Below, piece after piece: positions 21,019 through 33,151 of a stretch of DNA of 64,000 nt (position 1 is its first letter; each line of letters opens with the position of its first letter). The position numbers were made by a program, and so were the translations under genes. The notes under the pieces are model-generated. The model was not told where the DNA came from. It ran no database searches and was given only the letters and a program-made list of their open reading frames with translations. Source of the stretch: Agriotes lineatus (Eukaryota; Arthropoda; Insecta; Coleoptera; Elateridae); NCBI GenBank assembly GCA_940337035.1, contig CALNHX010007595.1, positions 1-64,000 on the forward strand, given 5' to 3'.

Positions 21019-21529
21019 GTGAATGTGTTGTAAAATGGTAATGGGAGAATTCTGTACCGATATTTCAATCGAAATACGTGTCTTTTATAAGCTGGTTGTT
21101 GAATTAATACACTTCAGAAGTGGAATAATTACCTGTGCGCGAGGATGATCTATTGTAGTGTGTGTTGTGAGGTGTTTTAAACAATCGTTTTGGAGTTTGA
21201 ATTTTAATATGAGCGAGCCATTGCGTACTAATACACCAGCTCCTGACCACGAACTCATTAATGAAAGTGATGATGAGCAGCGACTTTACAACAAAATGCA
21301 TGCCTAACATTCTTCTTTCTCTTATTATAGGCCAGTGACCTGTTTTAACCACATAGTGGTTCTATGAGCCCTCTTTGCCCGTAGGCTGGGTAGGTGGCTA
21401 GCCTTGTCCGTCAAAAGTGATGAAGAGTTCCCTTGTTTAGGGGCTAACGACTACCACAGGTGTTAGCGTGGTAGCCGGACAACGTACGATTTTTAAACTT
21501 TCGAGTCACCGGGATTCCATGCCTAACAT

Positions 21530-22790
21530 ATTAAATGAAAAGGGGATGATGCGTTTCGCCGAAGATTGCAGCGCGGTTGTCGACGCGAGGCTGAAGCATT
21601 TGCTGCTGTTGGCGATGCACATGACGTTGTGGACGCCGAAGTTGACGCTGGCGCCAGTTCGTCAAAATATAAACCCACAGCAACCGGAGAAATTAATCCA
21701 ATGTTTGACCCTGACAATCAAAGCAGCGTTATTTCGTTATGGATACTAAAAATTGGTTCAACAAGCGAGATGATTATAATAGGACCTAGGATGAGTGGAA
21801 AATTGCCTTAAAACACGCATTTTCTCGCTGTATCGATTATGCAACAGTATTAGAAGAACTTGTTGCTCGCAAGAAACGTCCTGGAGAAACAATGACACAT
21901 TATTGTGAGAAAATTAAGAACACAGTAAATTCAATAAAAACATTTATTAAACAACCCGCTCCGAGAGACAACCTCTCCCGCTTACAGTTCCTTGAATTCT
22001 AAAAATCTTATATCAGGAAACCACTGACCATCTGGCAAATTTGGTTCAAATCCAACTAAAGAAAGACTTGTCCTACAACAAAAGACACCCAACCCTTCGC
22101 ACTTAAGGCTAACGGCTGAGTTGTTTATGGGCCTCTACTACTAACTGTACGCACAAAAATTCCATTGTGCACAATACAAGCGCTCATAATACAAAAATAA
22201 GCTACTAATGCTCTTAAATATAACATTATTATGACACAAAATTGTCACTGACATCAGTGCCGATTAGATAATGAAGCTACAATCCCCTACATTGTTAAGG
22301 GCCTGCCGTTGGAACTTCAAGCGAATGCTCGAGCTTTTCAGTGTGCCACCCCGGATGAATTGTACACTGGGTTTATTGCTCCAATGAACAATTACGAAAC
22401 GCCCATTGACTTAAAACGGGCAAGATATGACCGAGAACCATTCGAGTTCAAGCGGCCGACTTTATGAGAAGAAAAGTATCAGATGTTACCGCTGCAATAA
22501 AATCGGTCATTTGATGCATAACTGTCGGCAGGGCCGCTCTATAATTTGTTTCACTAGTAATGACTGCCCAGTCTATTGGCGACCTTCCACAAAGACTTTG
22601 CAGCCGAAGAATGTAAAAGTAATTGATCAATCGCAACTGGCATCGAAATTGTGGTTTACCTTGACACCGGTAGTCGGGTCAACATTATTAGTGAGCATTG
22701 CGTCAAAAAACTTCATCTGCGAAAAATTCCAAAGGATAACGTCCTTTGAGAAAAAGCAAAGAAACTGCGTGTGATATCTATTATCTAATG
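21530..22790 (+). pseudogene. Ty3/gypsy-type gag-protease remnant
   Basis: A broken LTR-retrotransposon reading. The capsid part starts about EINPMFDPDNQ near 21,690, then changes frame to DEWKIALKHAFSRCIDYATV and LEELVARKKRPGETMTHYC (to about 21,920). About 300 bp of unrelated sequence follows, after which the capsid resumes at RLDNEATIPYIVKGLPLEL (about 22,265). A CCHC knuckle C-YR-C-NKIG-H-LMHN-C at about 22,484-22,525 is the nucleocapsid. Another frame change leads to a protease with VYLDTGSRVNII near 22,650, holding the DTG active site. No RT, RNase H or integrase follows. Several stops and frameshifts make it non-functional. Confidence 0.82.
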
Positions 22791-22799
22791 TCGACCGGC

Positions 22800-23015
22800 A
22801 ATTGGAATTTCACAATCAACACCCCTTGCTATGTAACACACGAACTGAAATGTCGCTGTTTGTATTTGATTCAATTCAATTCTGCACTCATGCACTGAAA
22901 ACAATTATTGTACTAATGCAGAAACCTTCGCGGGCGTGCGCACAACTCACCAAAGTTTCATCGCAATCGGATGAATGGTATAGGAACACATACGGGACAA
23001 ACAAAAATCACATTC

Positions 23016-23053
<38 letters not shown>

Positions 23054-24788
23054 ATAACACAACCTTAATATGCTTTGAATCAAATTAGCTAAAATTGAAA
23101 AATTATATTGGGTTGGATATGGTTTAGATTTATTCGAGGATAAGGCAGATATGTGTATGAAACATAGCTATTTAAAAAAGACAGGTGAATTTCAAAATAA
23201 AATAATATTGATAAAATACAGTTTGAAAATGAATGACAAACGCTGATTTAAAAATAAAATTTTAGTAGGTTTAACTCAAATAGATAGGACTAGAGTGTAT
23301 AAAAAGGAAAATTGGTAGTGGTTAAGAAATTTGCTTCTAATTAATTAAGAATAAACAACTTGTAAAAATATATAACGAATTTAATTTGGAGTTACTAAAA
23401 TATCTAAAAAAAGCCCTATTTTATTATAAAAATGTTTGGTTTAATAAAAGGATTATACTAAAATTTGCGTGGTGTAAGAAATAAGAAGAATAACAGATAA
23501 AAACTAAGCAGGGTTACAAGTATGTCGTTTACAATAAGCAAGCAGAATTAGTTTATAAAAGCGAATAACTGGAGAAGAATATGAAGTCACGTTTATTGGA
23601 AAAATACATTTAACGTCAGACATTAAGTGAATTGGATTGCATCGGGCTGTTCAGTAATAAGGCAGAGTTCCAAAGGGGCACCATCAGTTAAGAGGGCACG
23701 TTTCAGGAAGTTTGGCAGCGACAGTGAAGGAGTTTTGGCGCAGCAGTAAAGGAAGTCAGCATCAGCACATTTGGTCAGTCGACTACATTCTGTGAGAAGA
23801 TTAGAATTACTAATTTGGGACAGTTGGAGGCGTATTGGATACGGGAGCGACCTTTCATTGCTGGAGGGTACGTCAGAGTTTGGAGCAGTAGGCAGAAAAG
23901 ATATTGTGTCAGTGAGCAGAGAAGAGCGGATTTGTTTGCATTCTGGACGTTGGGAGAATAAATTACAAGGTAATCACTAGAAAAGGTAAATTAAAGACTA
24001 TAAAAGTGAATTAGTTGTCAAAGAATTACTTACTGTATTTTCTAATATTGAGGTGTAATAATAGTAAGGTAGTCTGATGTTTGTCATTTGAATTTCAAAT
24101 CAGTTTTTTGACATTTGGTTGACATACGTGTTGGCTTATGCATGTGATATCTAAAATATTAGAAAATCAATCTTTCCGAAATCAAGTAACTAGATAAAAG
24201 AATCCACCGCTGTTGAGTTTTTCAGGAGCTATCGATAATAGTAATTATTGACATTAAAATTCATAAAAGGGCAATTTGTAATTAAAAAACCTAATTAATA
24301 TAAATACTTGAAGGTTCAGCACATATTAAAGGCACATCAACGTGTAGCCAGTGCATAATTAAAGGCGCAGACAAACGTGGGGCTTGAGTAGGATTTATTA
24401 GGGGCACAACCATAAAATTGCCATATTTAATGGAGGCCCAAGCGTGAGGTTTGTAAAAGTCAAAAATGTGGGGAAAACTGTGATTGTTAGACAGTATAGT
24501 ACATATTGTACATTTATAGTACATTTAGTGCTTGTGGGGTAAACATTTAATTAAATATAAAACCTTGATTGTCATATCATTCCATATTTTAAAAAAAGTT
24601 AATTTGAGTAGGAATTGTTAAGAGTACAAACACAATTAAACGTGCCATATTTGATTTCTTTAGAAATTAACAAAAATACAATAAGACACAAGCATTAATA
24701 ATTCAATAAAGCTGATAATAAGGTTAATTGTCAATAATTGTTGAACAAAATAAATAGATTTAGATTCAATAAAAGGCCATAATAAAAT
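22800..24788. other. AT-rich stretch, possible leader of the next gypsy element
   Basis: Contains a (TA)n microsatellite at 23,019-23,049 and otherwise AT-rich DNA with a more GC-rich patch at 23,640-23,990. No gene recognised. It directly precedes a second gypsy gag and may hold its LTR and leader, but only one copy of any candidate LTR is present. Confidence 0.4.
23019..23049. repeat. (TA)n microsatellite
   Basis: About 31 bp of uninterrupted TA dinucleotides. Confidence 0.95.
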
Positions 24789-25516
24789 ATGGCTGATAAA
24801 CGGATTACACGAAAAAGTAACAGGACTGAAGAGGAAAAAGGTGAGGAACAGGAGGAAATGGAATTAATAGTAGTTTCTACTGAAGCAGAAGTGGAGGAAG
24901 AACAGCAGGTAGGTGTACAAGGAGATCAAGTAACAGTTTAGGCGGAACAAACAAGAATTACAATCACAAATAAACAATATTTATCAGAAATTAGAGAACT
25001 ATAAAGAGGAAATTAAGAATGAAGGAAAAATAGAAAGGCAAGAAGAAAACAATCAACTAGAGGAAACTTTGAAACAAACAATGGGACAAAAGTGAAATAA
25101 CAATAAAGAAGAGTTGGAAGGAAAATTAGAGGGAATGAAGTCAACAATAGAAGAACGTATAAGAACACAGAAAGAGTGTATTGATGAACGAGTTGATTTA
25201 ATGGAAAGCAAGGCAGAGGAAAACAGAGTGGTAATGCAGGGAGAAATTTCAAAGAATGAAAGAAATATTAATTTGTTAACAGACAAAAATTCAACAAAAT
25301 TTAAAGAGGTAGAAGAGAGGTTGAGAAGAATACAAGATGGTACTGAAAATGTAAATGGTAACCAAAGAATAAATAATATAGGAGTTCAAACAGATATGTT
25401 ACCTATTTTCGAGGGCAGAATAGGAGAACAACCCATGACATATTTAGTAAAATTAGATGACATAATGAAGACAGTTCATGATGAAAAGAAGAGGTTACAA
25501 ATAATTACTATGACTC

Positions 25517-26093
25517 TTAGAAGCAATAAAACGCAGTAGTCTTCTCCACGTACATTTATTAAATAGGCGACATGTTTCGAAGCCAAACTGGCTTCATCTT
25601 CAGGCCAAATTGATCATTGGTTTAAAGCAGGTGAAACCACGTGTTCAAATTTATAGGTTAAGTTGAGGTTAAGTGCTGAAGGCGAGGTAGTAATAAAAAA
25701 TTCACAAAGAACACCACATTGGAGAAGAAAATTAATTCAATAACCAGCAAACTACGTTATAAAGATCGTTGTACTGGTTATTTCATCAAATTTAACAAAT
25801 TAAAAAACGGCAAGTAAAATAACAACCATTCTCTGACGGAGAAGGCACTAGTCCGTAGTTTGCTGGTTATTGAATTAATTTTCTTCTCCAATGTGGTGTT
25901 CTTTGTGAATTTTTTATTACTACCTCGCCTTCAGCGCTTAACCTCAACTTAACCTATAAATTTGAACACGTGGTTTTACCTGTTTTTAACCAATGATCAT
26001 TTTGGCCTGAAGATGAAGCCAGTTTGGCTTCGAAACATGTCGCCTATTTAATAAATGTACGTGGAGAAGACTACTGCGTTTTATTGCTTCTAA
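25517..26093. mobile_element. 577-bp foldback element with 240-bp arms
   Basis: Left arm 25,517-25,756 and right arm 25,854-26,093 are near-perfect complements, with a 97-bp spacer. The ends read TTAGAAGCAATAAAACGCAG and the complement. Each arm contains CTGAAGA..GAAGCC-loop-GGCTTC-GAAAC (26,007-26,036 plus strand; mirrored at 25,566-25,606). It interrupts a gypsy gag. The target duplication is unclear because gag sequence beside the element resembles the element end. Confidence 0.9.
26003..26045 (+). ncRNA. Hammerhead-like ribozyme motif (candidate)
   Basis: GGC then CTGAAGA (fits CUGANGA), one T, a perfect 6-bp stem GAAGCC/GGCTTC with loop AGTTT, then GAAAC, AT, GTC and GCC. The outer GGC/GCC would form stem I and the GTC would be the cleavage triplet. 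Hammerhead cores of this kind occur in Penelope-like and other retroelements with very short stem III. Stem I here is only 3 bp and there is an extra base before stem II, so activity is uncertain. A mirrored copy lies on the minus strand at 25,566-25,606. Confidence 0.4.
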
Positions 26094-26789
26094 TTAAGAC
26101 ACCTCCACTATCAGCATGATGGATCACCTCCCTGTTAATATGACTCTAAAAAGTAATACAGATGTCTGGCATAGTATCATAAAATTAAAATATAACAATT
26201 ATAAAGTTTGTACTTCGTACGTATGCCTCCGATCAAGCAATTGCAGCTGAGTTAATACAAATACAAGAAGGGATAGAGGTACCAATATGTTTTATTTCAA
26301 GGATTCTGAAAAGGTATGAAATAAGATATACCATAGCTGAAAAAGAAAAGTTGGCAATAATATTTGCAATTAATAAACTGAAATTTTATTTAACTGGAAA
26401 TAAATTTGACATTGAAACAATTAATTCAGCGATTTCTTTCCTGAAAAATAAAACTTTATTATACAGATGGGAATTGAATTTGAAATTAAACATAAACCAG
26501 GAAGATTAAATGTAGTTGCGGACTTATTAAGCAGAAAAGATTTACCAAACTATGAAAAGCCAAAACAAATCTTAATTGGAATTGAGAAAATTTATGAAGA
26601 AGGAAGAATGTCAGGACAAGAAATTTTAAATAAACAGACGTTAGGAGAAATTCAAGAATTAAGAAATTTAGTATTAGAAAGTCAAAAAACTTATTATAAA
26701 GGTTATCAAATTAAAGAGAACTTGTTAGTAAAAGTTATTGAAAATAAAGAATTGGTGGTTTTAACGCTGGAGTTTACACCTTGAAATAT

Positions 26790-27629
26790 ACCCCATTTTA
26801 AAGTAGAAAAGGCGGTCGATTTTTTTTTCTAATCATTTATATTTTGTCTGTCTACTGACAGAGAGATTTTTTAAAATTTTGGCAAAATAACTTTTCAGCA
26901 TTAAAAAACGTACAACTCTATTTTACTTTAAAATTTTCAAACAATATTTGCAAAAATACGAATATCTAAAAAATTTCCACGTCAAGAGATAGCGAAAAAC
27001 TACTCTGTTTCAAACGTCACATGACATTTTTTCTAAAATGCAAATTATTTCGGCAATAATAAAACTAAGATTTTAGAAAAATCAATATAATTTAGCAGTG
27101 TAATGTAGTGTAGTAGGCAACACAAATAACAAACTTCGATTAGCAGACAATACAAGGGGATTACGACAGATTACAACTTTCTACTAGGTATTAGATGGTC
27201 TTTGTATGGCGTACTGAGTTTCCAAAGATCCAAACAATTCTTGCTAAAGAAGAGCATTTACTGTGTTCGCTGTGCATGTGGATTTATTTAATTATAGTTC
27301 GAAAATATATTTTCTAATTCGGAAAAACAGTTATTTCTTGTAATTCTTTATCAAAAACTGTTATTTTTTAGCTATTTCAGTCGTTTACCTAATTTACATT
27401 ATAAGTGAAGTTGTGTGTAACAAGTTTTAGAATTAGTCAAAATATAGCTTTAGTGTAATTTAAAAAGTAAAAATCAACTTTATTTAAGTAGGTAAATACA
27501 TATCATAAAGCACCTTTAAATGTTAAAAATAGAAAACATACAAAACTGAAAGAATTACTAACAAAAATATGTAATATCGGTAAACCGCACAATTTCCAAA
27601 TATATATTTGACGCAATTCCTGGCCTCTA
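26790..27629. other. AT-rich stretch with a duplicated YqaJ fragment
   Basis: Mostly AT-rich and without a gene. At about 27,195-27,300 lies a diverged copy of the nuclease coding piece at 28,066-28,155 (shared CCAAAGATCCAAA, TTCTTG and TTTACTGTGTTCGCTGTG). So a second, partial copy of the neighbouring transposon lies downstream of it in the same orientation. Confidence 0.6.
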
Positions 27630-27796
27630 ACTTCACGGGGATCGATTACCTAATTCAGGAAAAAGTGCATTTTTATAAAAAGTGATAAGTTTGGGAACTT
27701 GGCTTTCCCAGAAATGTTCATTCTTGTATATAATTTGATAAAACAAGTATTTTGGCGTCTATACAACAAAGTAACACTTATTTTTATTGGTAATGT

Positions 27797-28279
27797 TCAG
27801 TTGACCTTGTACTTGGTGCATGAAGTGTCATTTTTATTTAATTGAAGGCCACCGCTGCCATCAATTGTCAAAAATGTTATAACACCATTTTCACTTGCTT
27901 CTGTTGGTGTTGACATTCTTGAATTATATGGGCATTTTACTTCAATAATGGCGTCATTGCCATCAGGAGATGCAGTTAAAAATGGGTATTTGGGGTCTAC
28001 AAAAAGCCCACAACTTGTTACTTCTAATCCAGAAATTTCGTGAAATTGGGCAATTGCTCTGCTTTCGTTTTGTATGCAGTATTGAGTTGCCAAAGATCCA
28101 AAAAATTCTTGATACAGAAGAACCTTTACTGTGTTCGCTGTGAATGTGGTTTTCTTTAGTTTTGCAATTTTACCAAAATTGGATGCAGTTAATCGTGTGA
28201 CCCTCATCGTCTTCCATAAAAAGTTGTTTCTTTGGCCTACAGTTAAATTTTTTATTTGTGATGGGTCTTTATTTTTCAA
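27797..28279 (-). CDS. YqaJ-type exonuclease domain, open segment
   Basis: 160 codons of uninterrupted frame within the preceding gene. YqaJ proteins are lambda-exonuclease-like nucleases of the PD-(D/E)XK fold. The motifs are intact: LTASN opening, NESRAIAQF (E72), SPDG (D106) and EVKCP (E113, K115). The frame ends in a stop at 27,797, but the next frame continues HQVQGQLNITNKNKCYF and FWESQVPKLITFYKNALFPE, the usual family C-terminus, down to about 27,630. So a frameshift near 27,830 truncates it. The role in the transposon is not known; it may process ends or repair intermediates. Confidence 0.8.
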   Translation of the reverse strand: MKNKDPSQIKNLTVGQRNNFLWKTMRVTRLTASNFGKIAKLKKTTFTANTVKVLLYQEFFGSLATQYCIQNESRAIAQFHEISGLEVTSCGLFVDPKYPFLTASPDGNDAIIEVKCPYNSRMSTPTEASENGVITFLTIDGSGGLQLNKNDTSCTKYKVN

Positions 28280-29711
28280 TTGCTCAGGGAATTTTGCTTA
28301 TTGTTCTAAATACGTCGCAGTCTCCATATCTTCAACATTGGCGTTTTCTCCGTAATCACCATCATCTACAGCATGGAATAATTTTTTTCGTCTCGTTCCT
28401 TGGATGTTTGCACGTCGTTTGTAGTTCAAATTTTGAATCTTTTTTTCGCTATAGCATTTTACATACTTTCCTGGACTACATGCTGCTAATAATTTCTGCA
28501 CTTTATAATTTAATTCCCTGCTATTATTAAAAGAAGTAGTTGCAGCTCCACATCGTGCTGTATAAGACCCAGGTTGCGAATAATTTATTCTTTTTTCCGC
28601 TACATATTTTGCAACAACGGAGTTGAACGTTTCCACAATATTAGTGTCGACATCTTCTATCAAGCTGTTCGCATGCATGGCTACCCTATTAACCGCATTG
28701 ACAATATCTTCATGAATTGGACTTGACGTAAATTCGGCGTATATGTTTTCTTAATTGTCTTTTGAACCATTACAGAAATAGTCCGCACAATCAGAGTGTT
28801 CAACAAAAATATGTTTGTAATCGTTTAATATGTCAGATTTGAGTAGTGAGATTTTTTCTTTTGTATGAATCGGTTAATTTTTTCTGTACTCGACTGCTTT
28901 AGTCACCTCGTAACGAAAACGTAACTGACTTTTTAATAAGTGTGATTTGACCAAAAAAGCCACTTTTGGTTTTTTAGCTGATTCTTTGACTTTATTGCTT
29001 AAATTTCTAAGGATGTGGTTTTTGCACTCTATCTGCTGAATTATAAATTGTGGGCCATAAGCAGTAGCATTCTTAATTTTTCGCATAACGCTGCTATCGC
29101 CGTCTCCTATTAGTTTTTCGTAAATTAAACCATGCATCTCAATATATTTATTGAACCCATCTACGATTCTTCCAGCTTCCATATCAGTTGTAAAGCATGC
29201 CAATTTTTGAAGTAGGTGTGCTCAATTGCTGTTTATAATTTTTCTTCTTGCCGACATATTCGGCAATATTTATTTTTTATGCCAACATACATTTTTTTTT
29301 TAGTTCGGCAACCAATAATAACGCCTACACCCGACAAGACGTTATAATTCGATTTGTAAGATCGTTTTGACCATGCGCCATCAGCAGCAACAGTAATTAT
29401 TGGAATCCCATTGTCACCAAGTTCGCCAGCTTCTGTTGCCAGCTTCTTTTCTTCTTTTCCTGCTTCTATCATTTCATCCCATTCTAAGGCTGTTATGCCA
29501 GTGTATACTGTTTCCTGGTGTTTAAAACATGTCCGACTCGATATTGATGGAATATTTAATGCAGAAGTGATTACAAGTGCATACAATTCCTACATGACAA
29601 AACAAAAATTTAATTAACGAATAACAATTTCGAATTAATTCGAAATTTAAATCCGGCGGGAAATTATACTAAAGAATTTGTTTTTCGCTTGAACATGTCG
29701 TTTAGTCTCCA

Positions 29712-29725
29712 CCCCCCCCCCCCCC
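29712..29725. repeat. Poly-C tract
   Basis: Fourteen consecutive C, in the presumed intron of the Mutator-like gene. Confidence 0.9.
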
Positions 29726-30989
29726 ACGGACGATTTTTGTTCATTAGCTTCCTGACTAATTGGAGACCAAAATGTATAGAAATATGGTATCTTGCTAATC
29801 GTATTATTATATTAATATTGAATTTGAAAATAAATTAGTTTGGCCTTAACAATTTAAATTCACTGGTGAATTTAAAAATATTCAGTTTAACAATGTCAGT
29901 ATTTCTATTTTTACTTGAAAAACAATTTTCGGTTATCAAAATTTACTGTTGATTGAAAAAAATATTGATTTGAAAATGTAGGTACTGTTGAACAGTACAC
30001 AATTTGAAAGGTTTCACTTTATTTTTCAATTTCAATATTGTAACCATCTATACATAAATAAACAAAATACGCACGGAATTGCAAGACATGTTCGATACTA
30101 ATTATTATGTATACTAAATTGATAAGTATAAGATATTAATTACCTCACACTGCAGCCGTTGTAACATCAAGTTGATCTTTTGATGGATCTTCTTTCCGTA
30201 GATACAGTAACTAGTTTGTTACACATTTTGCACTTAGTTGTAAAAATGCTGCGAAAATCAAGTCTCTTTTCGCTAATAATTTCCACATCATAAAATGTAC
30301 AACTGAAACCATAGTGTTTAAATGATTGGAGAGATTTTAATAAGTACTGGATATCTACTATCTTTCGGCCCGTAAAATCGAACGATCCTTGAGGTTCTTC
30401 AAATTCTATGACCAACTCCCGCAATTCTTCAACAGAAAACTCTTCGAATATTTCGGGAATGGCTGATGACTTCTCGCTTTCAATAGAAGTATTATCCACA
30501 ATATCCGCTGTTATCATCGGAACAATCACCAACACCATCACTTGAATCACTAAAAACATCAACTCGCCTTTTACGCTCTGCCAAACGCGCCTGTTTTAAT
30601 TGCTTCTTGCGACTTTTTGGTTGGGATAAATACGCACCACGTTTGCTTCCCATTTATGTTTTAATTTAAATGTAACAACACAAATCATGAACAATCAAGA
30701 CTGAACAAAAATTGCTAATGAAATTATAGATAAACAACTTGCGAGTGTATACTTCAGGTACTTACCTACTAATTGACAGTTTGAGGAGTGGCTACAACGA
30801 TTACGAATTAAATAGGCACCTTATTAATTACATTTTTCTCTAACCGCTGGAATAAGAGTCTATATTTTTAAATTATTTAATATATTATTTATATTAAAAG
30901 AAGGTTATATAGAAGGTTTTTACTAGTAATCATAGCAATTGTACTAAAAAGAGTTCTATATTTGCACAAGTTAAAATATGAACAAATTT

Positions 30990-31390
30990 GACTTGTCACG
31001 TGACACGTCACATTAATTATTTCCACTTAAAAGCGGCCGGAGAAGAAATATTATGTTACATTTGTACAAAATATGAGTTTTTGGGACATATTTGTCCCAA
31101 AACCATGCTTTTTTAAACTAATGAATTAAATAACTATTTCGTCACTTGTAAAACAATATACTATTTTGTACTAGGTAAAATAGAAAAAAAATCGACGTTG
31201 CAACTGACACGTTACATTAATTTAATTAGTTTCACTTAAAAGCGGTTGGAAAAAAAATATTATTTTATATTTGTACAAAAAATGAGATTTTGGGACTCAT
31301 AAGATTGCGGGACTCCGCTGACGCATCGTCCTAAAAACATGATTTTTTTGTACTTTGAAACAAATAACTATATGCAACATACTTACTACA
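30990..31390. repeat. Imperfect tandem duplication, about 200 bp
   Basis: Two successive units share CACGT.ACATTAATT, TTTCACTTAAAAGCGG, AAATATTAT and TTTGTACAAAA.ATGAG.TTT. They lie upstream of the Mutator-like gene and could be its subterminal region. Confidence 0.6.
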
Positions 31391-32554
31391 CTTTAGGACA
31401 AGTGTTACAGCCTCGGATTAAAATAAATGTTGTTTAAAATATTCGTTTTTCAGTTTTTCCTAAATCTGAGACTGTAAAAAGGACCTTAGTCTATTTGAAT
31501 GATTTGATAAAATCTACAAATACAGCAAGATGTTTAAAACCTATCATACTATTAACAAAGTATTATTTATTATACGAGACAGTAAATTGCAATTAGTGTA
31601 TGTACGTCTACTTTCACTAAGTAAATATGATATGCCTTAATTACTAATTAATGTACATACATACCGGTATCTATTTTATAATACGAATATTTATTGCTAG
31701 TTTAGTCATTTCCGATCGTTAAACTATTTAAAAACTAATTAATATTCATTTAGACCAGAAAATATGTAACTACATATTGGAAATACTTAAATGAATTGTA
31801 TAAGAGTCGGAAGGCAATGCAATATTTAAAATGTGAAACAAAATTCCAACGCAAACGATTTGGTATTTAGTACCAAGAAACATTTTAATCTGCTTAACTT
31901 TCCAGGTCTTCTTCTTTCTCGAGTCACGAGTCATACACAAACAACTATTTATATTTTTAGTAGTTATGCAACTTTGTATACATCAAATAGAATTTTATTT
32001 TAATTAAGATCGATAATGATATTTTACAACTTCAAGATAGTGTACTGAATTTAGGTCTCACTTTGCTGTGTTAAAATAGTAATTTATGATACAAGTGAGT
32101 AAAGCGAGCGTTTTAAGCCGCGCGAGTGACTAAAGATGCCTTACGTATGTGTATCGTACAATATTTTATTTAAGATAAAATCTAGAAAACACGATAAATA
32201 TAAAAAAATATTTAAATGTAAATTAAGATTAGTAGCAACCGGTCGTCATTTTGCGTGGTTAAAAATTTTAAACACGTCGCTACTGACGACGCAAACTAAG
32301 GAAAGCATGTTATGAAACAGTAGTTTTACAAACTTAAAACTGCCAACTAAAAGTCAATTTTACACACTGTCGTAGATAAATAGTATTTCACAATCGACAT
32401 ATTGTCGTTGGTTCTGCAATATCTCCCATGTGCAGTATTTATGATATTGAGATTTTGGTATCATCGGAACCAGCTTTTCGAACTGCGTCGATCGCCAATA
32501 GCTCATATGTGTAATTACTAACCTTATTAACATACCATATTTTAAACCTCTTAT
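31391..32554. other. AT-rich stretch, no gene seen
   Basis: No coding region or clear repeat recognised. Confidence 0.4.
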
Positions 32555-32950
32555 GTGAAACGCACATTTTGGGAAGGCTATAATACGTATCACCTATTCC
32601 CTCACTTGGTCCTCCCACCTCACTCTGGGTCTTCCTCTTTTCCTATTCCACATGGGCTCCATTCTGTGATACGTTTAATTAGTGTGTCGTCCTGTCTTCT
32701 TTTATGTGTCCTATCTATCTTAACCTCATTGCTTTCATGACTTTTATTATTGTTTCTCCTTTTAAGAATCCCTCTATTTCTCCATTGTACAGTCTTCTAT
32801 TTTCTTCATCATTTACTTTTACTAACCTAAAAATTTTTCTTTCGAAGATTTTTAGTCTTTCCTTCTCTTTCTTTGTTATACATATGGTCTCCGCGGCGTA
32901 CGCCACTACTGGTCTTATTGGCGTTTTATAGATTGAGCTTGCTACAAATT
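32555..32950 (-). pseudogene. LINE RT C-terminal fragment
   Basis: On the minus strand AYAAETICITKKEKERLKIF, ERKIFRLV and IRRLYNGEI-type text match the post-RT connector of non-LTR retrotransposons (YGSETW..ERKILR). After a frame change it continues RRQDDTLIKRITEWSPCGIG, the usual GKRGRP end region. 5'-truncated and broken. The clade is not determined. Confidence 0.7.
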
Positions 32951-33151
32951 TTCTTATTATTCATAAACATTGGAAGATATAAAAAGAATGGGAGAAAACA
33001 GTGAAAGCAGCCAAAACACATGATAAACTTTGAAAGGGATAAGTGATTAAGCTAAATGGGGTGACTTACCATGAGTAATTGAGTCTGTAGAACTCATTTA
33101 GTGAGAGGTTACAGTTCTGCAAGGAATGTATAACCTTATACATACACACAT

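Larger units (their letters stand above)
24789..26784 (+). pseudogene. Gypsy-type element: gag joined to RNase H, interrupted
   Basis: An ATG at 24,789 (MADKRITRKSN) opens a gag with an acidic coiled-coil region (IEERIRTQKECIDERVDLME, 25,140 on) and a capsid-like block (LPIFEGRIGEQPMTYLVKLD, about 25,400). Frame breaks occur near 24,940 and 25,010. A 577-bp foldback cuts the gag at 25,517-26,093; capsid-like sequence resumes as MTLKSN..VWHSIIK. At about 26,215 the text jumps to the pol RNase H: SDQAIAAELIQIQEGIEVPI, RYEIRYTIAEKEKLAIIFAI and KHKPGRLNVVADLLSRK. Protease and reverse transcriptase are therefore missing. The first catalytic Asp and the TDHS block of RNase H are lost. Confidence 0.82.
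27630..30653 (-). pseudogene. Mutator-like transposase plus YqaJ nuclease (broken)
   Basis: One long gene read from 30,653 (MGSKRGAYLSQPKSRKK, basic, nuclear-type) to about 27,630. In order: an N-terminal block GRKIVDIQYLLKSL (about 30,350); a likely intron of about 560 bp (GAGGTAATT near 30,145, TTGTCATGTAG near 29,595); the Mutator-like core ADGAWSKRSYKSNYNVLSGV (about 29,380); TDMEAGRIVDGF and LIGDGDSSVM (about 29,190-29,080); a NSLIEDV..NIVETFNSVV block (about 28,660); and the YqaJ domain. At least five frame changes and one or more stops break it. Insect genomes carry many such Mutator-YqaJ proteins, normally annotated as uncharacterised. No good TIRs were found; a 16-bp GTCGATTTTTTTT match between 26,81x and 31,18x is too weak. 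Confidence 0.85.

Noticed and set aside
25013..25286. Minus-strand Phe/Leu-rich open frames
   Set aside because: Antisense of the gag coiled-coil (Glu/Lys codons read backwards give Phe/Leu/Ser).
26810..31200. TIRs of the Mutator-like element from a GTCGATTTTTTTT match
   Set aside because: The match is 16 bp and mostly a T run; it could be chance, so element ends are left open.
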